Assembly (NCBI RefSeq): GCF_024172095.1
Contig: NZ_JAMZDX010000002.1
Location: forward strand, 558,001 to 622,000
Length of the DNA: 64,000 bases
Source of the DNA: Kitasatospora cinereorecta
GTDB lineage: Bacteria > Actinomycetota > Actinomycetes > Streptomycetales > Streptomycetaceae
Direction of reading: 5' to 3'
Shown here: one piece after another, positions 40,569-53,538 of the stretch
Layout: each line of letters starts with the position of its first letter
Position numbering within the stretch: the first letter of the stretch is position 1
Notes under the pieces: generated by a model
Told to the model about the DNA's origin: nothing
The model's database searches: none
Seen by the model: the letters and a program-made list of their open reading frames with translations, nothing else
Translations under genes and position numbers: made by a program

Positions 40569-41192
40569 TCAGGCGGAGAGCGCCGAGCCGAGGGAGTCGG
40601 CGCCCAGCGGCTTGGGGGCGCCCTCCTCGTAGAAGGCGTCCACCTCGGTGAGGGCGAACCCGGCCGTGGCGAGCAGTTCCGTGATGGGACGGGTCAGGTG
40701 GCAGCCGCCGAAGACCCGCATCTGGAGCGGTTCGAGCCGGTACTGCCAGCGGCGGACCTTCACGTCCTGCTCGGGGGCGAGCCCGTGTTCCAGGAAGCGC
40801 AGCACCCCGCCGGGCTTGAGCACCCGGCGCAGTTCGGTGAGCGCGGCCTGGACGTCGGGGATGGTGCACAGCGTCCAGGTGGACAGGGCGGAGTCGAAGC
40901 TGGCGTCGGCGAACGGCAGCCGCTGCCCGTCCAGCCCGGCGCGGCGCACCAGGATGTGCGACTTCTCGACCCGCTCGGACGCCAGGCGCCAGCCCACGTC
41001 GGACGGTTCGACCGCCGACACGGAACGGACCGCGGCCGGGTAGAACGGCACGTTGTGCCCGGAGCCGAACCCGATCTCCACGACGTCGCCGACCAGGCCC
41101 GTACAGACCCGGCGGCGCAGCGGCCGGGCCGATTTCACCCCGCAGGCGACGTTGATGATCCGCGGCAGCACCTGCTCGTCGTACCAGCCCAT
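40569..41192 (-). CDS. Class I SAM-dependent methyltransferase
   Basis: A 207-residue methyltransferase of the UbiE/Methyltransf_11 type. Motif I is VVEIGFGSGHNVPFY, motif post-I SAVEPSD, and DSALSTWTLCTIPDVQAAL with LRRVLKPGGVLRFLEHG gives motifs II and III. Substrates of such proteins are small molecules or lipids. ATG 41192 follows GAGGCCGCC; the frame continues into the KAS gene but that part is not coding. It lies downstream of the KAS II gene on the opposite reading order (same strand, 3' of it). Confidence 0.85.
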   Translation of the reverse strand: MGWYDEQVLPRIINVACGVKSARPLRRRVCTGLVGDVVEIGFGSGHNVPFYPAAVRSVSAVEPSDVGWRLASERVEKSHILVRRAGLDGQRLPFADASFDSALSTWTLCTIPDVQAALTELRRVLKPGGVLRFLEHGLAPEQDVKVRRWQYRLEPLQMRVFGGCHLTRPITELLATAGFALTEVDAFYEEGAPKPLGADSLGSALSA

Positions 41193-41271
41193 GGCGGCCT
41201 CCGTCCCTCGACTCCAGGATGGCCGCCCGGCCCCGCCGCGCGCACCTCGCGCCACGCGGACGCCGAGGGAC

Positions 41272-42495
41272 TCAGGGCGCCGGGGTGAAGACCAGCGAGG
41301 CGTTGTGCCCGCCGAAGCCGAAGGAGTTGGCGAGGGCCGCGGTGAGCGGGCCGCGCCGGACCCCGCCGGTGACGACGTCGAGGGCGATCCGCGGGTCGGG
41401 GGTGTCGAGGTTGCGGGTCGGCGGGATCGCGCCGTCCCGGACGGCGAGCAGGGCGGCGAGGGCACCGATCGCGCCGGCCGCGCCGAACAGGTGCCCGGTC
41501 ATCGACTTGGTGGCGGTGACGGCGGCGTGGGTGCCGATCGCCTCGGTGACCGATCCGGCCTCGACCAGGTCGCCCAGCGGGGTGGAGGTGGCGTGGGCGT
41601 GGACGAGTCCGATCGCCTGCGGCGGCAGTCCGGCGGCGGCCAGCGCCAGACGCATCGCCCGCACCTGCCCGTCCGGGTGGGCGGCGGTGATGTGGTGGGC
41701 GTCGGAGGTGACGCCCGCGCCGGCCAGGGTGGCGTGGGCGCGGCCGCCGCGGGCGGCGACCCGGGAGGCCCGCTCCAGCACCAGGACGGTCGCCCCCTCG
41801 CCGATCACGAACCCGTCCCGGTCGGCGTCGAAGGGGCGGGAGGCGCGCTCGGGTTCGTCGTTGCGGGTCGAGTGCGCCTTCGCCTGGGCGAACCCGGCGA
41901 GCGGCAGCGGGTGGATGCAGGCCTCGGCGCCGCCCGCCACCACCACGTCGGCCCGGCCGAGCCGGATCAGGTCGAGCCCGAGCGCGATCGCCTCGGCGCC
42001 CGAGGCGCAGGCGCTGACCGGAGTGTGGGCGCCGCCGCGGGCGCCGAGGTCGATGGAGACCCAGGCGGCCGGACCGTTGGCCATCAGCATGGGCACGGTG
42101 TGCGGCGACACCTTCCGGACACCGGAGCGCTCCAGCACGTCGTCCTGGCCCAACAGGGTCAGGGCGCCGCCGGTGCCGGTGCCGATCACCACGGCCAGCC
42201 GTTCCGGGTCGACGTCCGGTGCGCCCGCGTCCGCCCACGCCTCGCGGGCCGCCACCAGCGCGACCTGCTCGCAGCGGTCCATCCGCCGGGCCTGCACCCG
42301 GTCCAGCTTCTCGGTCGGTTCGACCGCCAGCCGTCCGGCGAGCCGGACCGGCAGTTCGGCCGCCCAGTCCTCCTCGATCGGCCGGATCCCGTTCGCGCCC
42401 GCCAGCATCGCCGCCCAGGTGGACGCCACGTCCCCGCCGAGCGGGGTGGTCGCCCCGAGCCCGGTGACCAGCACGGCTTCGGTGTCTGTACGCAC
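41272..42495 (-). CDS. 3-oxoacyl-ACP synthase II (FabF-like)
   Basis: A 407-residue decarboxylating condensing enzyme. The triad is Cys in PVSACASGAEA, His in VHAHATSTPLGD and His in ATKSMTGHLFGAAGA; the Lys of TKSMTGH and the C-terminal NSFGFGGHNAS are also normal. It extends acyl chains with malonyl-ACP. It has no acyl carrier protein, reductase or malonyltransferase next to it, unlike the housekeeping fab cluster, so it may be an accessory synthase. GTG 42495 has GAGGAG upstream. Confidence 0.93.
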   Translation of the reverse strand: MRTDTEAVLVTGLGATTPLGGDVASTWAAMLAGANGIRPIEEDWAAELPVRLAGRLAVEPTEKLDRVQARRMDRCEQVALVAAREAWADAGAPDVDPERLAVVIGTGTGGALTLLGQDDVLERSGVRKVSPHTVPMLMANGPAAWVSIDLGARGGAHTPVSACASGAEAIALGLDLIRLGRADVVVAGGAEACIHPLPLAGFAQAKAHSTRNDEPERASRPFDADRDGFVIGEGATVLVLERASRVAARGGRAHATLAGAGVTSDAHHITAAHPDGQVRAMRLALAAAGLPPQAIGLVHAHATSTPLGDLVEAGSVTEAIGTHAAVTATKSMTGHLFGAAGAIGALAALLAVRDGAIPPTRNLDTPDPRIALDVVTGGVRRGPLTAALANSFGFGGHNASLVFTPAP

Positions 42496-42700
42496 TGCCT
42501 CGACTCCTCTGTGGAATGGGTACAACAGCTCGGCGGCGGACATCGCTGCGGCGTCCGCCCCGAATGCCACCCTGCCAGCGGAGTTGTGGGGCTCCGGGTG
42601 TGATCGTCGACGGAGTATCGGCGTGGATCTTTGTAGGGTGTCGAGGCATGAACGCCGTAATTCGTGTGCGGCACGCAGGGTGGCCGGGCAGGATCGGGCC

Positions 42701-44218
42701 ATGAACGATGTCCTGGTGGGACTGGCCGCCAATCCGTCGCTCCCGGCGGAGCTGATCGACCGTCTGATCGCCCTCGGCGATGAGGAGGTGGCCCACGAGC
42801 TGGCGTACCGCGCCGATCTCACCCGGCCGCAGGTGCTCGCGCTCGCGGCGGCCGGCGAAGGAGCGGCGATCCGCCTCGCCCGCGCCGGCCGGCTGACGGC
42901 CGGGGACGTCGACCCGGCGGCCCGGCCGGACGCCGCCCTCGCCCTGCTGGACGAGGGCGCCGGGCCACCCGCCTGGGCGCGCCTGTTCGCCGCGGACCCG
43001 CTGGCCGAGCGCCGGGAGGAGCTGGCGGGCTGCCCGTGGCTGCCGGCGGACGTGGTGGAGCTGCTCGCCGCCGACCACGCCACCGATGTGGTCGCCGAAC
43101 TGGCCTGGTCGGTGCGGTCACCGCAGGTCCTGGCCCGGCTGGCCGCCCACCCCCACCTGGAGGTCCGGCGCCACGTCGCGGGCAACCCCGCCACACCGCC
43201 GGCGCAGCTCGCGGCGCTCGCGACCGGGGACGGACTGCCGCCCGCGCGCTCCTGCGAGGTCTGCGACCGGGAACCGATCCCTTTCGTCCACCCGCCGGAC
43301 TGCCCGCGACCGCACTGCGCCCTGCCGCCCGGCGCGGCCTGCGACGGCGGCCACCAGTCCGCGACCCGCGCCCTCCACCACTGCCTGCTGGAGAACCCGG
43401 CGACCCCGGTCGCGGCCGTCCTGCGGTTCGCCGAGCACCCCTCCGCGCTGCTGCGGGCCGCCCTCGCCGGACGCCCCGACCTGCCGGACGAGGTGTCCGC
43501 GCGGCTGGCGGCGGACGGGATCCCGTTGGTACGGATCGCGCTGGCCCGCAACCCCGCGATCGGCGAGGCGCTCTGCCGCCGCCTGCGGGAGGACGACTAC
43601 CAGGAGGTCCGGTACGAGCTGGCGCACAACCCGGCGGTGCCACTGGACGTCCTCACCGGCCTCGCCACCACCACCCGGACCGGTCCGGCCGTGCCGGCGC
43701 GGATCGCCGCCGCGAGCGAGGCCGAGATCGCGGAGCTGGCGGTGCGACCGCAGGCGGGCGTACGGCTGCTGGTGGCGCAGCGGCGGGACCTGCCGGCAGG
43801 GGTGCGGGACGCGCTCGCGGACGACCCGGACGCGAAGGTGGTGCGGGCCGTGCTCGCCCACCCCGGGCTGTCGGCGCAGCGGCTCCGTGCGGCGGTCGAC
43901 CGGTTCGGGGACAAGGTCGCGGCCGGGGCGGCGGCCAACCCGGACGCGACGGCCGCACTGCTGGAACACCTCGCCGGGCAGCGGCCGCCCGCGCGCAAGG
44001 CGCTGCGCGAGATCGCCCGCCACCCGGCGGCGACGGCCGCGGCGCTGCTCCCGTGCCTCGACGACCCGAAGGCCCGCCGCCACGCGGCCGGGCACCCCGC
44101 ACTCCCGCCCGCGACGATCACCGCCCTGCTCGCCGACGGCGACTACCAGGTGGCCGGTGGAGCCGCGGCCAACCCGTCGCTCCCGCGGGCCGAGATGTTC
44201 CGCCTGCTGGAGTGCTGA
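42701..44218 (+). CDS. Leucine-rich-repeat-variant (LRV) repeat protein with Cys-rich insert
   Basis: A 505-residue all-helical repeat protein. About 15 repeats of roughly 24 residues follow the LRV pattern, for example VRRHVAGNPATPPAQLAALA, VRIALARNPAIGEALCRRL and VRYELAHNPAVPLDVLTGLA. Between repeats (about 185-225) is a Cys/His insert: SCEVCDREPIPFVHPPDCPRP and HCALPPGAACDGGH. LRV proteins of nitrogen fixers carry a 4Fe-4S cluster, so metal or Fe-S binding is plausible. A role in protein binding is likely. ATG 42701 follows GGATCGGGCC. Confidence 0.82.
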   Translation: MNDVLVGLAANPSLPAELIDRLIALGDEEVAHELAYRADLTRPQVLALAAAGEGAAIRLARAGRLTAGDVDPAARPDAALALLDEGAGPPAWARLFAADPLAERREELAGCPWLPADVVELLAADHATDVVAELAWSVRSPQVLARLAAHPHLEVRRHVAGNPATPPAQLAALATGDGLPPARSCEVCDREPIPFVHPPDCPRPHCALPPGAACDGGHQSATRALHHCLLENPATPVAAVLRFAEHPSALLRAALAGRPDLPDEVSARLAADGIPLVRIALARNPAIGEALCRRLREDDYQEVRYELAHNPAVPLDVLTGLATTTRTGPAVPARIAAASEAEIAELAVRPQAGVRLLVAQRRDLPAGVRDALADDPDAKVVRAVLAHPGLSAQRLRAAVDRFGDKVAAGAAANPDATAALLEHLAGQRPPARKALREIARHPAATAAALLPCLDDPKARRHAAGHPALPPATITALLADGDYQVAGGAAANPSLPRAEMFRLLEC

Positions 44219-44236
44219 GCGCGCGGCCGTCCGGCG

Positions 44237-45052
44237 TCAGCCGCGGCGGCGGGGCTTGCCGGTGGACTTGCCGCCCTTGGTGCCGCGGCCCGGGGCGGGC
44301 TTCTGGCGGGCGGCGCCGGCGCCGGTACGCGCGGCGGGCTTGCGGCCGGCCGGCTGCTTGCCGGTCTGCTTGCCTGCCTGCTTTCCGGCCGGCTTGGAGC
44401 TCGGCTGGGCCTGGCTCTGCCCGCCGAGGCCGCGGGAGCTGTTGACGGTGCGGCCGCGGACGATGCCGATGAACTCCTCGACCAGCGGCGGCGTGGTCTC
44501 GCTCAGCGGCCAGGACAGGGCGATCCGCGAGCCGGGGGCGTCGGCGACCGGACGGAAGGTGAGGTCGCGGCGGTGGTGCAGCCGGGCGAGCGACTGCGGG
44601 ACGACGAGCAGGCCGATCCCGGCGGCGACCAGTTCGATCGCGTCGCCGGTGGTGGCCGGACGCTCGAACGCGGGCCGACCGGGCGGGGCCTCCCACTCCA
44701 GGGTGTCGTCCAGCGGGTGGAGCAGGATGTCGTCCGCCAGGTCGGCGCAGGTGACCTCCTCGGCGGCGGTGACCACGTGGTCCTTGGGGCAGACGGCGAC
44801 CGTGGTCTCGGTGTAGAGCGGGATGGCGCTGAGGGCGCTCTTGTCGACCGGAAGCCGCAGCAGCGCGGCGTCCAGCTCGCCGGCGAGCAGCAGCCCGGGC
44901 GCCTCGGCGGCGGTGGCCGCGACCAGGGTGAGCGGGACGTCGGGCAGTCGCTCGGTCCAGATCCGGACCCACTTGGCGGGCGTCACCCCCGGCACGTAGC
45001 CGAGCCGGAAGCTGGCGGGCCGGTGGGCGGCGGGTGCGTCGGAGCTGGTCAC
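44237..45052 (-). CDS. LysR-type substrate-binding domain protein lacking HTH, with basic C-terminal tail
   Basis: A 271-residue protein equal to the effector domain of LysR regulators (RLGYVPGVTPAKWVRIW, AAEAPGLLLAGELDAALLRLP, VAVCPKDHVVTAAEEVTCADL, AAGIGLLVVPQSLARL) without the N-terminal helix-turn-helix. After residue 205 it runs into a Lys/Ala/Pro/Gly tail with KPAGKQAGKQTGKQPAGRKP repeats, like a histone H1 or HU-type tail, able to bind DNA without specificity. The divergent DUF5997 gene starts 58 bases away, an arrangement I recall as conserved. A truncated regulator is unlikely because the start is intact. Confidence 0.85.
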   Translation of the reverse strand: MTSSDAPAAHRPASFRLGYVPGVTPAKWVRIWTERLPDVPLTLVAATAAEAPGLLLAGELDAALLRLPVDKSALSAIPLYTETTVAVCPKDHVVTAAEEVTCADLADDILLHPLDDTLEWEAPPGRPAFERPATTGDAIELVAAGIGLLVVPQSLARLHHRRDLTFRPVADAPGSRIALSWPLSETTPPLVEEFIGIVRGRTVNSSRGLGGQSQAQPSSKPAGKQAGKQTGKQPAGRKPAARTGAGAARQKPAPGRGTKGGKSTGKPRRRG

Positions 45053-45110
45053 GCGGCCAGGTTACCGGGAGTGGTCCGGGTGGGTGCACGCGCTCGATAT
45101 CCTTGACCCC

Positions 45111-45527
45111 ATGAGCTCGCACCAGACCACCCAGACGATGAAGCCCGCCACCGCGGCGAAGAAGCTGGAGGTCTACCTCCCCGCGACCCCCGCCGACTTC
45201 CAGGACGGGGTGGTGACCCGCGCCGAGCTGAACGCGCTGCAGGCGGACCCGCCGGAGTGGCTGCGGGAGCTGCGCCGCACCGGCCCGCACCCGCGCCCGG
45301 TGGTGGCGGCGAAGCTCGGGATCTCGATCGCGGGCCTGGCGCGCGGCGGGGTGACCGAGGCGCTGACCACCGAGGAGATCGACGCCCTCAAGGAGCAGAA
45401 CCCGGACTGGCTGCAGCGCGAGCGCGGCACCCAGGCCGAGGTCCGCAAGGAAGCGGTGCGGATCAAGGAGAAGCAGCTGAAGGACAAGGAGAAGCAGGAG
45501 CGGTCGGCCGCCGGGCCGCGTTCCTGA
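45111..45527 (+). CDS. DUF5997-family protein
   Basis: A 138-residue soluble protein: TMKPATAAKKLEVYLPATP, then ELNALQADPPEWLRELRRTGPHPRPVVAAKLGISIAGLARGGV, a putative HTH-like segment, and a charged Lys/Glu C-terminal helix (RKEAVRIKEKQLKDKEKQE). It is unknown in function and paired with the LysR-domain protein. TATCCT (45098-45103) lies 7 bases before ATG, so the mRNA is probably leaderless. If the AAKLGISIAGLARGG segment is a real HTH, the two proteins could be the split halves of a regulator; this is inference. Confidence 0.8.
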   Translation: MSSHQTTQTMKPATAAKKLEVYLPATPADFQDGVVTRAELNALQADPPEWLRELRRTGPHPRPVVAAKLGISIAGLARGGVTEALTTEEIDALKEQNPDWLQRERGTQAEVRKEAVRIKEKQLKDKEKQERSAAGPRS

Positions 45528-45592
45528 CTCTGGACGCCTTCCCCCGGACGCCCGGCCACCCTGTTCGTGGCCGGGCGTTCATTTGGAACTCC

Positions 45593-47846
<2,254 letters not shown>

Positions 47847-47866
47847 TCCGGGGGGAACGAGAGACC

Positions 47867-48799
47867 GTGAAGATCGCACCCAAGGGCGAACAGGCCCGCA
47901 GCAACGCCGCGTTGCCCAAGGCCCGCACCCTCATCGAGGCGCTCCCGTGGCTGGAGCGCTTCCACGGCAAGACCGTCGTCATCAAGTTCGGCGGCAACGC
48001 CATGGTGGACGAGGAGCTGAAGTCCGCCTTCGCCCAGGACGTGGTCTTCCTCCGCTACGCCGGCCTCAACCCGGTGGTCGTCCACGGCGGCGGCCCGCAG
48101 ATCAGCGCCCAGCTGGACAAGTTGGGCCTGGAGTCCTCCTTCACCGCGGGCCTTCGGGTCACCACCCCCGAGACCATGGACGTGGTCCGGATGGTGCTGG
48201 CCGGCCAGGTCCAGCGCGAACTGGTCGGACTACTGAACGGGCACGGCCCGTTCGCGGTCGGCATGACCGGCGAGGACGCCCACACCATGACCGCGATCAA
48301 GCGGTACGCGGTGGTGGACGGCGAGCAGGTCGACATCGGCCTGGTCGGCGACATCGTCAACATCGAGGCCGGCGCGGTGAAGGCGCTGATCGCGGACGGC
48401 CGGATCCCGGTCATCTCCTCGATCGCCCGCGGCGCCGACGGCCACGTCTACAACATCAACGCCGACACCGCGGCCGCCGCCCTGGCGGTGGCGCTGGGCG
48501 CCGAGATGCTGGTGGTGCTCACCGACGTGGAGGGCCTGTACAAGGACTGGCCCGACTCCGACGACGTGATCAGCCAGCTGAGCGCGAGCGAGCTGGAGGA
48601 GATGATGCCCGGCCTGGCCAGCGGCATGCTGCCGAAGATGGAGGGCTGCCTGCGCGCCGTCCGCTCCGGTGTCCACACCGCCCGCGTCCTGGACGGGCGG
48701 GTGCAGCACTCGCTGCTGCTGGAGATCTTCACCGACGAGGGCGTCGGCACCATGGTCGTCCCCGACGACGAGCCGCCCGTGACCGGAGGACTGGCATGA
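47867..48799 (+). CDS. argB: Acetylglutamate kinase
   Basis: Second step of the pathway: phosphorylation of N-acetylglutamate, usually the point of arginine feedback. The 310-residue amino-acid-kinase fold has [34 protein letters not shown] and [11 protein letters not shown]. The N-terminal helix ([18 protein letters not shown]) that makes hexameric, arginine-sensitive enzymes is present, so feedback inhibition is expected. GTG 47867 has GGGGGGAACGAGA upstream. Its stop overlaps argD (ATGA). Confidence 0.97.
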   Translation: MKIAPKGEQARSNAALPKARTLIEALPWLERFHGKTVVIKFGGNAMVDEELKSAFAQDVVFLRYAGLNPVVVHGGGPQISAQLDKLGLESSFTAGLRVTTPETMDVVRMVLAGQVQRELVGLLNGHGPFAVGMTGEDAHTMTAIKRYAVVDGEQVDIGLVGDIVNIEAGAVKALIADGRIPVISSIARGADGHVYNINADTAAAALAVALGAEMLVVLTDVEGLYKDWPDSDDVISQLSASELEEMMPGLASGMLPKMEGCLRAVRSGVHTARVLDGRVQHSLLLEIFTDEGVGTMVVPDDEPPVTGGLA

Positions 48800-49995
48800 C
48801 CAACACGCAGATCACCCAGCGGTGGCAGCACGCGCTGATGGACAACTACGGCACCCCGCGGATCCCGCTGGTCCGCGGCGAGGGCTCGAAGGTCTGGGAC
48901 GCCGACGGCAAGGAGTACCTGGACCTGGTCGCCGGCATCGCGGTCAACGCGCTCGGCACCGCCCACCCGGCGATCGTCGAGGCGGTCACCGCGCAGATCT
49001 CCACCCTCGGCCACGTCTCCAACCTGTTCATGGCCGAGCCCACCATCAAGCTGGCCGAGCAGCTGCTGGAACTCTCCGGCCGCGAGGGCCGGGTGTTCTT
49101 CTGCAACTCCGGCGCCGAGGCCAACGAGGCCGCCTTCAAGATCGGCCGGCTGACCGGCCGCAGCCACGTGGTCTCGCTCCAGGGCTCCTTCCACGGCCGC
49201 ACCATGGGCGCGCTCACGCTGACCGCCCAGTCGGCCAAGCAGGACCCGTTCCGGCCGCTGCTCCCGGACGCCACCCACGTCCCGTTCGGCGACATCGAGG
49301 CGCTGCGGGCGGCCGTCACCACCGACACCGCCGCGGTCTTCCTGGAGCCGATCCAGGGCGAGAACGGCGCCATCCCGCTGCCGGACGGCTACCTGCGGGC
49401 GGCCCGCGAGATCACCCGGGCCACCGGCACCCTGCTGGTGCTGGACGAGGTGCAGACCGGCATCGGCCGCACCGGCCACTGGTTCGCCCACCAGGCGTAC
49501 GAGGGTGTGGAGCCGGACATCGTGACGCTGGCCAAGGGCCTCGGCGGCGGTCTGCCGATCGGCGCCGTCCTGGCCTTCGGCGACACCGCCCAGCTGCTCC
49601 ACCCGGGCCACCACGGCACCACCTTCGGCGGCAATCCGGTGGTGGCGGCGGCCGGCCTCGCGGTGCTGGGGACGATCCGCGAGCAGGGGCTGCTGGAGCA
49701 CGTGCAGAAGGTCGGCGAGCAGCTGCGCAGCGGCATCGAGGCGATCGGCGACCCGCTGGTCGACCACGTCCGGGGCGCGGGCCTGCTGCTCGGCATCGTG
49801 CTCACCGAACCGGTCGCCGCCGAGGTCCAGGCCGCCGCGCAGCAGGCCGGTTTCCTGGTCAACGCGGCGGTGCCGGACGCGATCCGGCTGGTCCCGCCGC
49901 TGGTGCTGACCGAGCAGGAGGCGGACGCCTTCCTCGCCGCGCTGCCGGAGATCCTCCGCTCGGTCCGCGGGGACGCCCCCGGCGCGACCAGCTGA
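48796..49995 (+). CDS. argD: Acetylornithine aminotransferase
   Basis: Fourth step: PLP-dependent transamination of N-acetylglutamate semialdehyde. The 399-residue class III aminotransferase shows [45 protein letters not shown] and the cofactor Lys in [14 protein letters not shown], then [16 protein letters not shown]. It may also act on succinyldiaminopimelate. It is coupled to argB by a 4-base overlap and followed by argR after 23 bases. Confidence 0.97.
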   Translation: MTNTQITQRWQHALMDNYGTPRIPLVRGEGSKVWDADGKEYLDLVAGIAVNALGTAHPAIVEAVTAQISTLGHVSNLFMAEPTIKLAEQLLELSGREGRVFFCNSGAEANEAAFKIGRLTGRSHVVSLQGSFHGRTMGALTLTAQSAKQDPFRPLLPDATHVPFGDIEALRAAVTTDTAAVFLEPIQGENGAIPLPDGYLRAAREITRATGTLLVLDEVQTGIGRTGHWFAHQAYEGVEPDIVTLAKGLGGGLPIGAVLAFGDTAQLLHPGHHGTTFGGNPVVAAAGLAVLGTIREQGLLEHVQKVGEQLRSGIEAIGDPLVDHVRGAGLLLGIVLTEPVAAEVQAAAQQAGFLVNAAVPDAIRLVPPLVLTEQEADAFLAALPEILRSVRGDAPGATS

Positions 49996-50018
49996 CCTCG
50001 GTCCGGGAGAATCTTCAT

Positions 50019-50567
50019 ATGACCGCACCTCACGCCGACCAGCCCGCCGCCGGTCCGACGCCGCAGGTCCCGCAGACCCGCACCGCGCGCCACCGGCGGA
50101 TCGTGGACCTGTTGACCCGTCAGCCCGTCCGCTCGCAGAGCCAGCTGGCCAAGCTGCTCGCCGACGACGGCCTGGTGGTCACCCAGGCCACGCTCTCGCG
50201 GGACCTGGACGAGCTGGGTGCGGTGAAGATCCGCAACCGGGACGGCGCGCTCATCTACGCCGTCCCGGCCGAGGGCGGCGACCGCACGCCGCGCGCGCCA
50301 CTGGGGGAGTCCGCCACCGAGGGCAGGATGGCCCGGCTGGCGGGCGAACTCATGGTCTCCGCCACCGCCTCCGGCAACCTCGTCGTGCTGCGCACCCCGC
50401 CGGGCGCGGCCCAGTTCCTCGCGTCCGCGATCGACGCCGCCGAGGTGTTCGAGATCATCGGCACCATCGCCGGCGACGACACCGTGCTGCTGATCAGCCG
50501 CGACCCGGCCGGCGGCCAGGCGCTGGCCGACCACCTGATGCAGTTGGCCCAGGCCAAGGCCCAGTAG
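50019..50567 (+). CDS. argR: Arginine repressor
   Basis: A 182-residue ArgR/AhrC regulator. The N-terminal winged helix is [24 protein letters not shown] and [19 protein letters not shown]; the C-terminal trimerisation and arginine-binding domain has [22 protein letters not shown] and [16 protein letters not shown]. As a hexamer with arginine it binds the ARG boxes at 45593-45629 and 50586-50626. ATG 50019 has GGGAGA upstream. It is the last gene of the operon it represses. Confidence 0.97.
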   Translation: MTAPHADQPAAGPTPQVPQTRTARHRRIVDLLTRQPVRSQSQLAKLLADDGLVVTQATLSRDLDELGAVKIRNRDGALIYAVPAEGGDRTPRAPLGESATEGRMARLAGELMVSATASGNLVVLRTPPGAAQFLASAIDAAEVFEIIGTIAGDDTVLLISRDPAGGQALADHLMQLAQAKAQ

Positions 50568-50585
50568 CAGCCGCCTCGTACCCCT

Positions 50586-50626
50586 GTTTGTGAAACTCAT
50601 ACGCGGTAGTGCATACTTATGCCTAT
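50586..50626 (+). promoter_or_regulatory. argG promoter overlapped by ARG boxes
   Basis: GCATA-CT-TATGC (50611-50622) is a palindromic ARG box; a weaker one (TGTGAAACTCATACGC) precedes it by about 21 bp. TTGTGA (50588-50593) and CATACT (50612-50617), 18 bp apart, make a promoter under the boxes. ArgR therefore should control argG separately from argC. Confidence 0.75.
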
Positions 50627-50657
50627 CGCCGCATGGAACACTGTGAAGGAGCAAGCC

Positions 50658-51851
50658 GTGACCGAGCGCGTCGTACTCGCCTATTCGGGCGGTCTGGACA
50701 CGTCCGTCTGCATCGGCTGGATCGCCGAGGAGACGGGCGCGGAGGTCATCGCCGTCGCCGTCGACGTCGGCCAGGGCGGCGAGGACCTGGACGTCATCCG
50801 CCAGCGTGCGCTGGACTGCGGTGCCGTCGAGGCCGAGGTCGCGGACGCCCGCACCGAGTTCGCCGACGAGTACTGCCTCCCGGCCCTCAAGGCCAACGCC
50901 CTGTACCAGGGCCAGTACCCGCTGGTGTCGGCCCTGTCCCGGCCGGTGATCGTCAAGCACCTGGTCGCCGCCGCGCAGAAGCACGGCGCCACCACCGTCG
51001 CCCACGGCTGCACCGGCAAGGGCAACGACCAGGTCCGCTTCGAGGTCGGCATCAACTCGCTGGCGCCCAGCCTCAAGTGCATCGCCCCGGTCCGCGACTA
51101 CGCGATGACCCGCGACAAGGCCATCGCCTTCGCCGAGGCCAAGGGCCTGCCGATCGCGACCACCAAGAAGTCCCCGTACTCGATCGACCAGAACGTCTTC
51201 GGCCGCGCCGTTGAGACCGGCTTCCTCGAGGACATCTGGAACGCCCCGATCGAGGACGTCTACGAGTACACCCAGAACCCCGCCACCCCGCGCGAGGCCG
51301 ACGAGGTCGTCATCACCTTCGAGGCCGGCGTCCCGGTCGCGATCGACGGCCGCAAGGTCACCGTCCTCCAGGCCATCGAGGAGCTGAACAAGCGGGCCGG
51401 CGCCCAGGGCATCGGCCGCCTCGACATGGTCGAGGACCGGCTCGTCGGCATCAAGTCCCGCGAGATCTACGAGGCCCCCGGCGCGATCGCCCTGATCACC
51501 GCCCACCAGGCCCTGGAGAACGTCACCGTCGAGCGCGAGCTGGCCCGCTACAAGCGGCAGGTCGAGCAGCGCTGGGCCGAGCTGGTCTACGACGGCCTGT
51601 GGTTCTCCCCGCTCAAGCGCGCCCTGGACGGCTTCGTCAACGAGGCCAACCAGTCCGTCTCCGGCGACATCCGGATGGTCCTGCACGGCGGCCGCGCCGT
51701 CGTCAACGGCCGCAAGTCCGACCAGTCGCTGTACGACTTCAACCTCGCCACCTACGACACCGGCGACACCTTCGACCAGTCGATGTCCAAGGGCTTCATC
51801 GAGATCTTCGGCATGTCCTCGAAGATCGCCGCCCGCCGCGACCTCGCCTGA
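50658..51851 (+). CDS. argG: Argininosuccinate synthase
   Basis: Joins citrulline and aspartate using ATP. The 397-residue type I enzyme starts with the pyrophosphatase loop [16 protein letters not shown], then [14 protein letters not shown] and [15 protein letters not shown], and the C-terminal [19 protein letters not shown] tail used in tetramer formation. GTG 50658 has AAGGAGCAAGCC upstream. A strong hairpin separates it from argH. Confidence 0.97.
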   Translation: MTERVVLAYSGGLDTSVCIGWIAEETGAEVIAVAVDVGQGGEDLDVIRQRALDCGAVEAEVADARTEFADEYCLPALKANALYQGQYPLVSALSRPVIVKHLVAAAQKHGATTVAHGCTGKGNDQVRFEVGINSLAPSLKCIAPVRDYAMTRDKAIAFAEAKGLPIATTKKSPYSIDQNVFGRAVETGFLEDIWNAPIEDVYEYTQNPATPREADEVVITFEAGVPVAIDGRKVTVLQAIEELNKRAGAQGIGRLDMVEDRLVGIKSREIYEAPGAIALITAHQALENVTVERELARYKRQVEQRWAELVYDGLWFSPLKRALDGFVNEANQSVSGDIRMVLHGGRAVVNGRKSDQSLYDFNLATYDTGDTFDQSMSKGFIEIFGMSSKIAARRDLA

Positions 51852-51876
51852 GCCGTCGCCCCAGCCCACCCCCCCT

Positions 51877-51916
51877 GAGCCCCGGCCGTCCGACCCCCCT
51901 GCGACGGCCGGGGCTC
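51877..51916 (+). terminator. 14-bp perfect hairpin between argG and argH
   Basis: GAGCCCCGGCCGTC (51877-51890) pairs with GACGGCCGGGGCTC (51903-51916) across a C-rich 12-base loop. It begins 26 bases after the argG stop and ends 35 before argH. It should end most argG transcripts; argH then needs read-through or its own promoter. Confidence 0.88.
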
Positions 51917-51939
51917 GCCCCCTACCCGCACACCCGTAA

Positions 51940-53373
<1,434 letters not shown>

Positions 53374-53397
53374 TCCCAGGCAAGTGGGGCTAACCCC

Positions 53398-53472
53398 AGG
53401 GGCGCGAGGAACTGCGCGACCAGCCATGCAACCACGTGCTGCCGGGCTGGTCGCGCAGTTCCTCGCGCCCCT
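53398..53472. repeat. Dispersed palindromic repeat copy R6 (76-bp class)
   Basis: Left arm AGGGGCGCGAGGAACTGCGC and right arm GGTCGCGCAGTTCCTCGCGC then CCCT: the G-to-A change in the left arm is matched by a C-to-T change in the right arm, a compensatory pair. The loop is ATGCAACCACGTGCTGCC. Flanks GGCTAACC and GGTTGGCC extend the palindrome. It ends the argH region. Confidence 0.82.
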
Positions 53473-53538
53473 CAGTGGTTGGCCCGACCTCGCAAAGTCC
53501 GCCGCGCCCCTGACGGCAACTCCCGTGATACTGGACCC

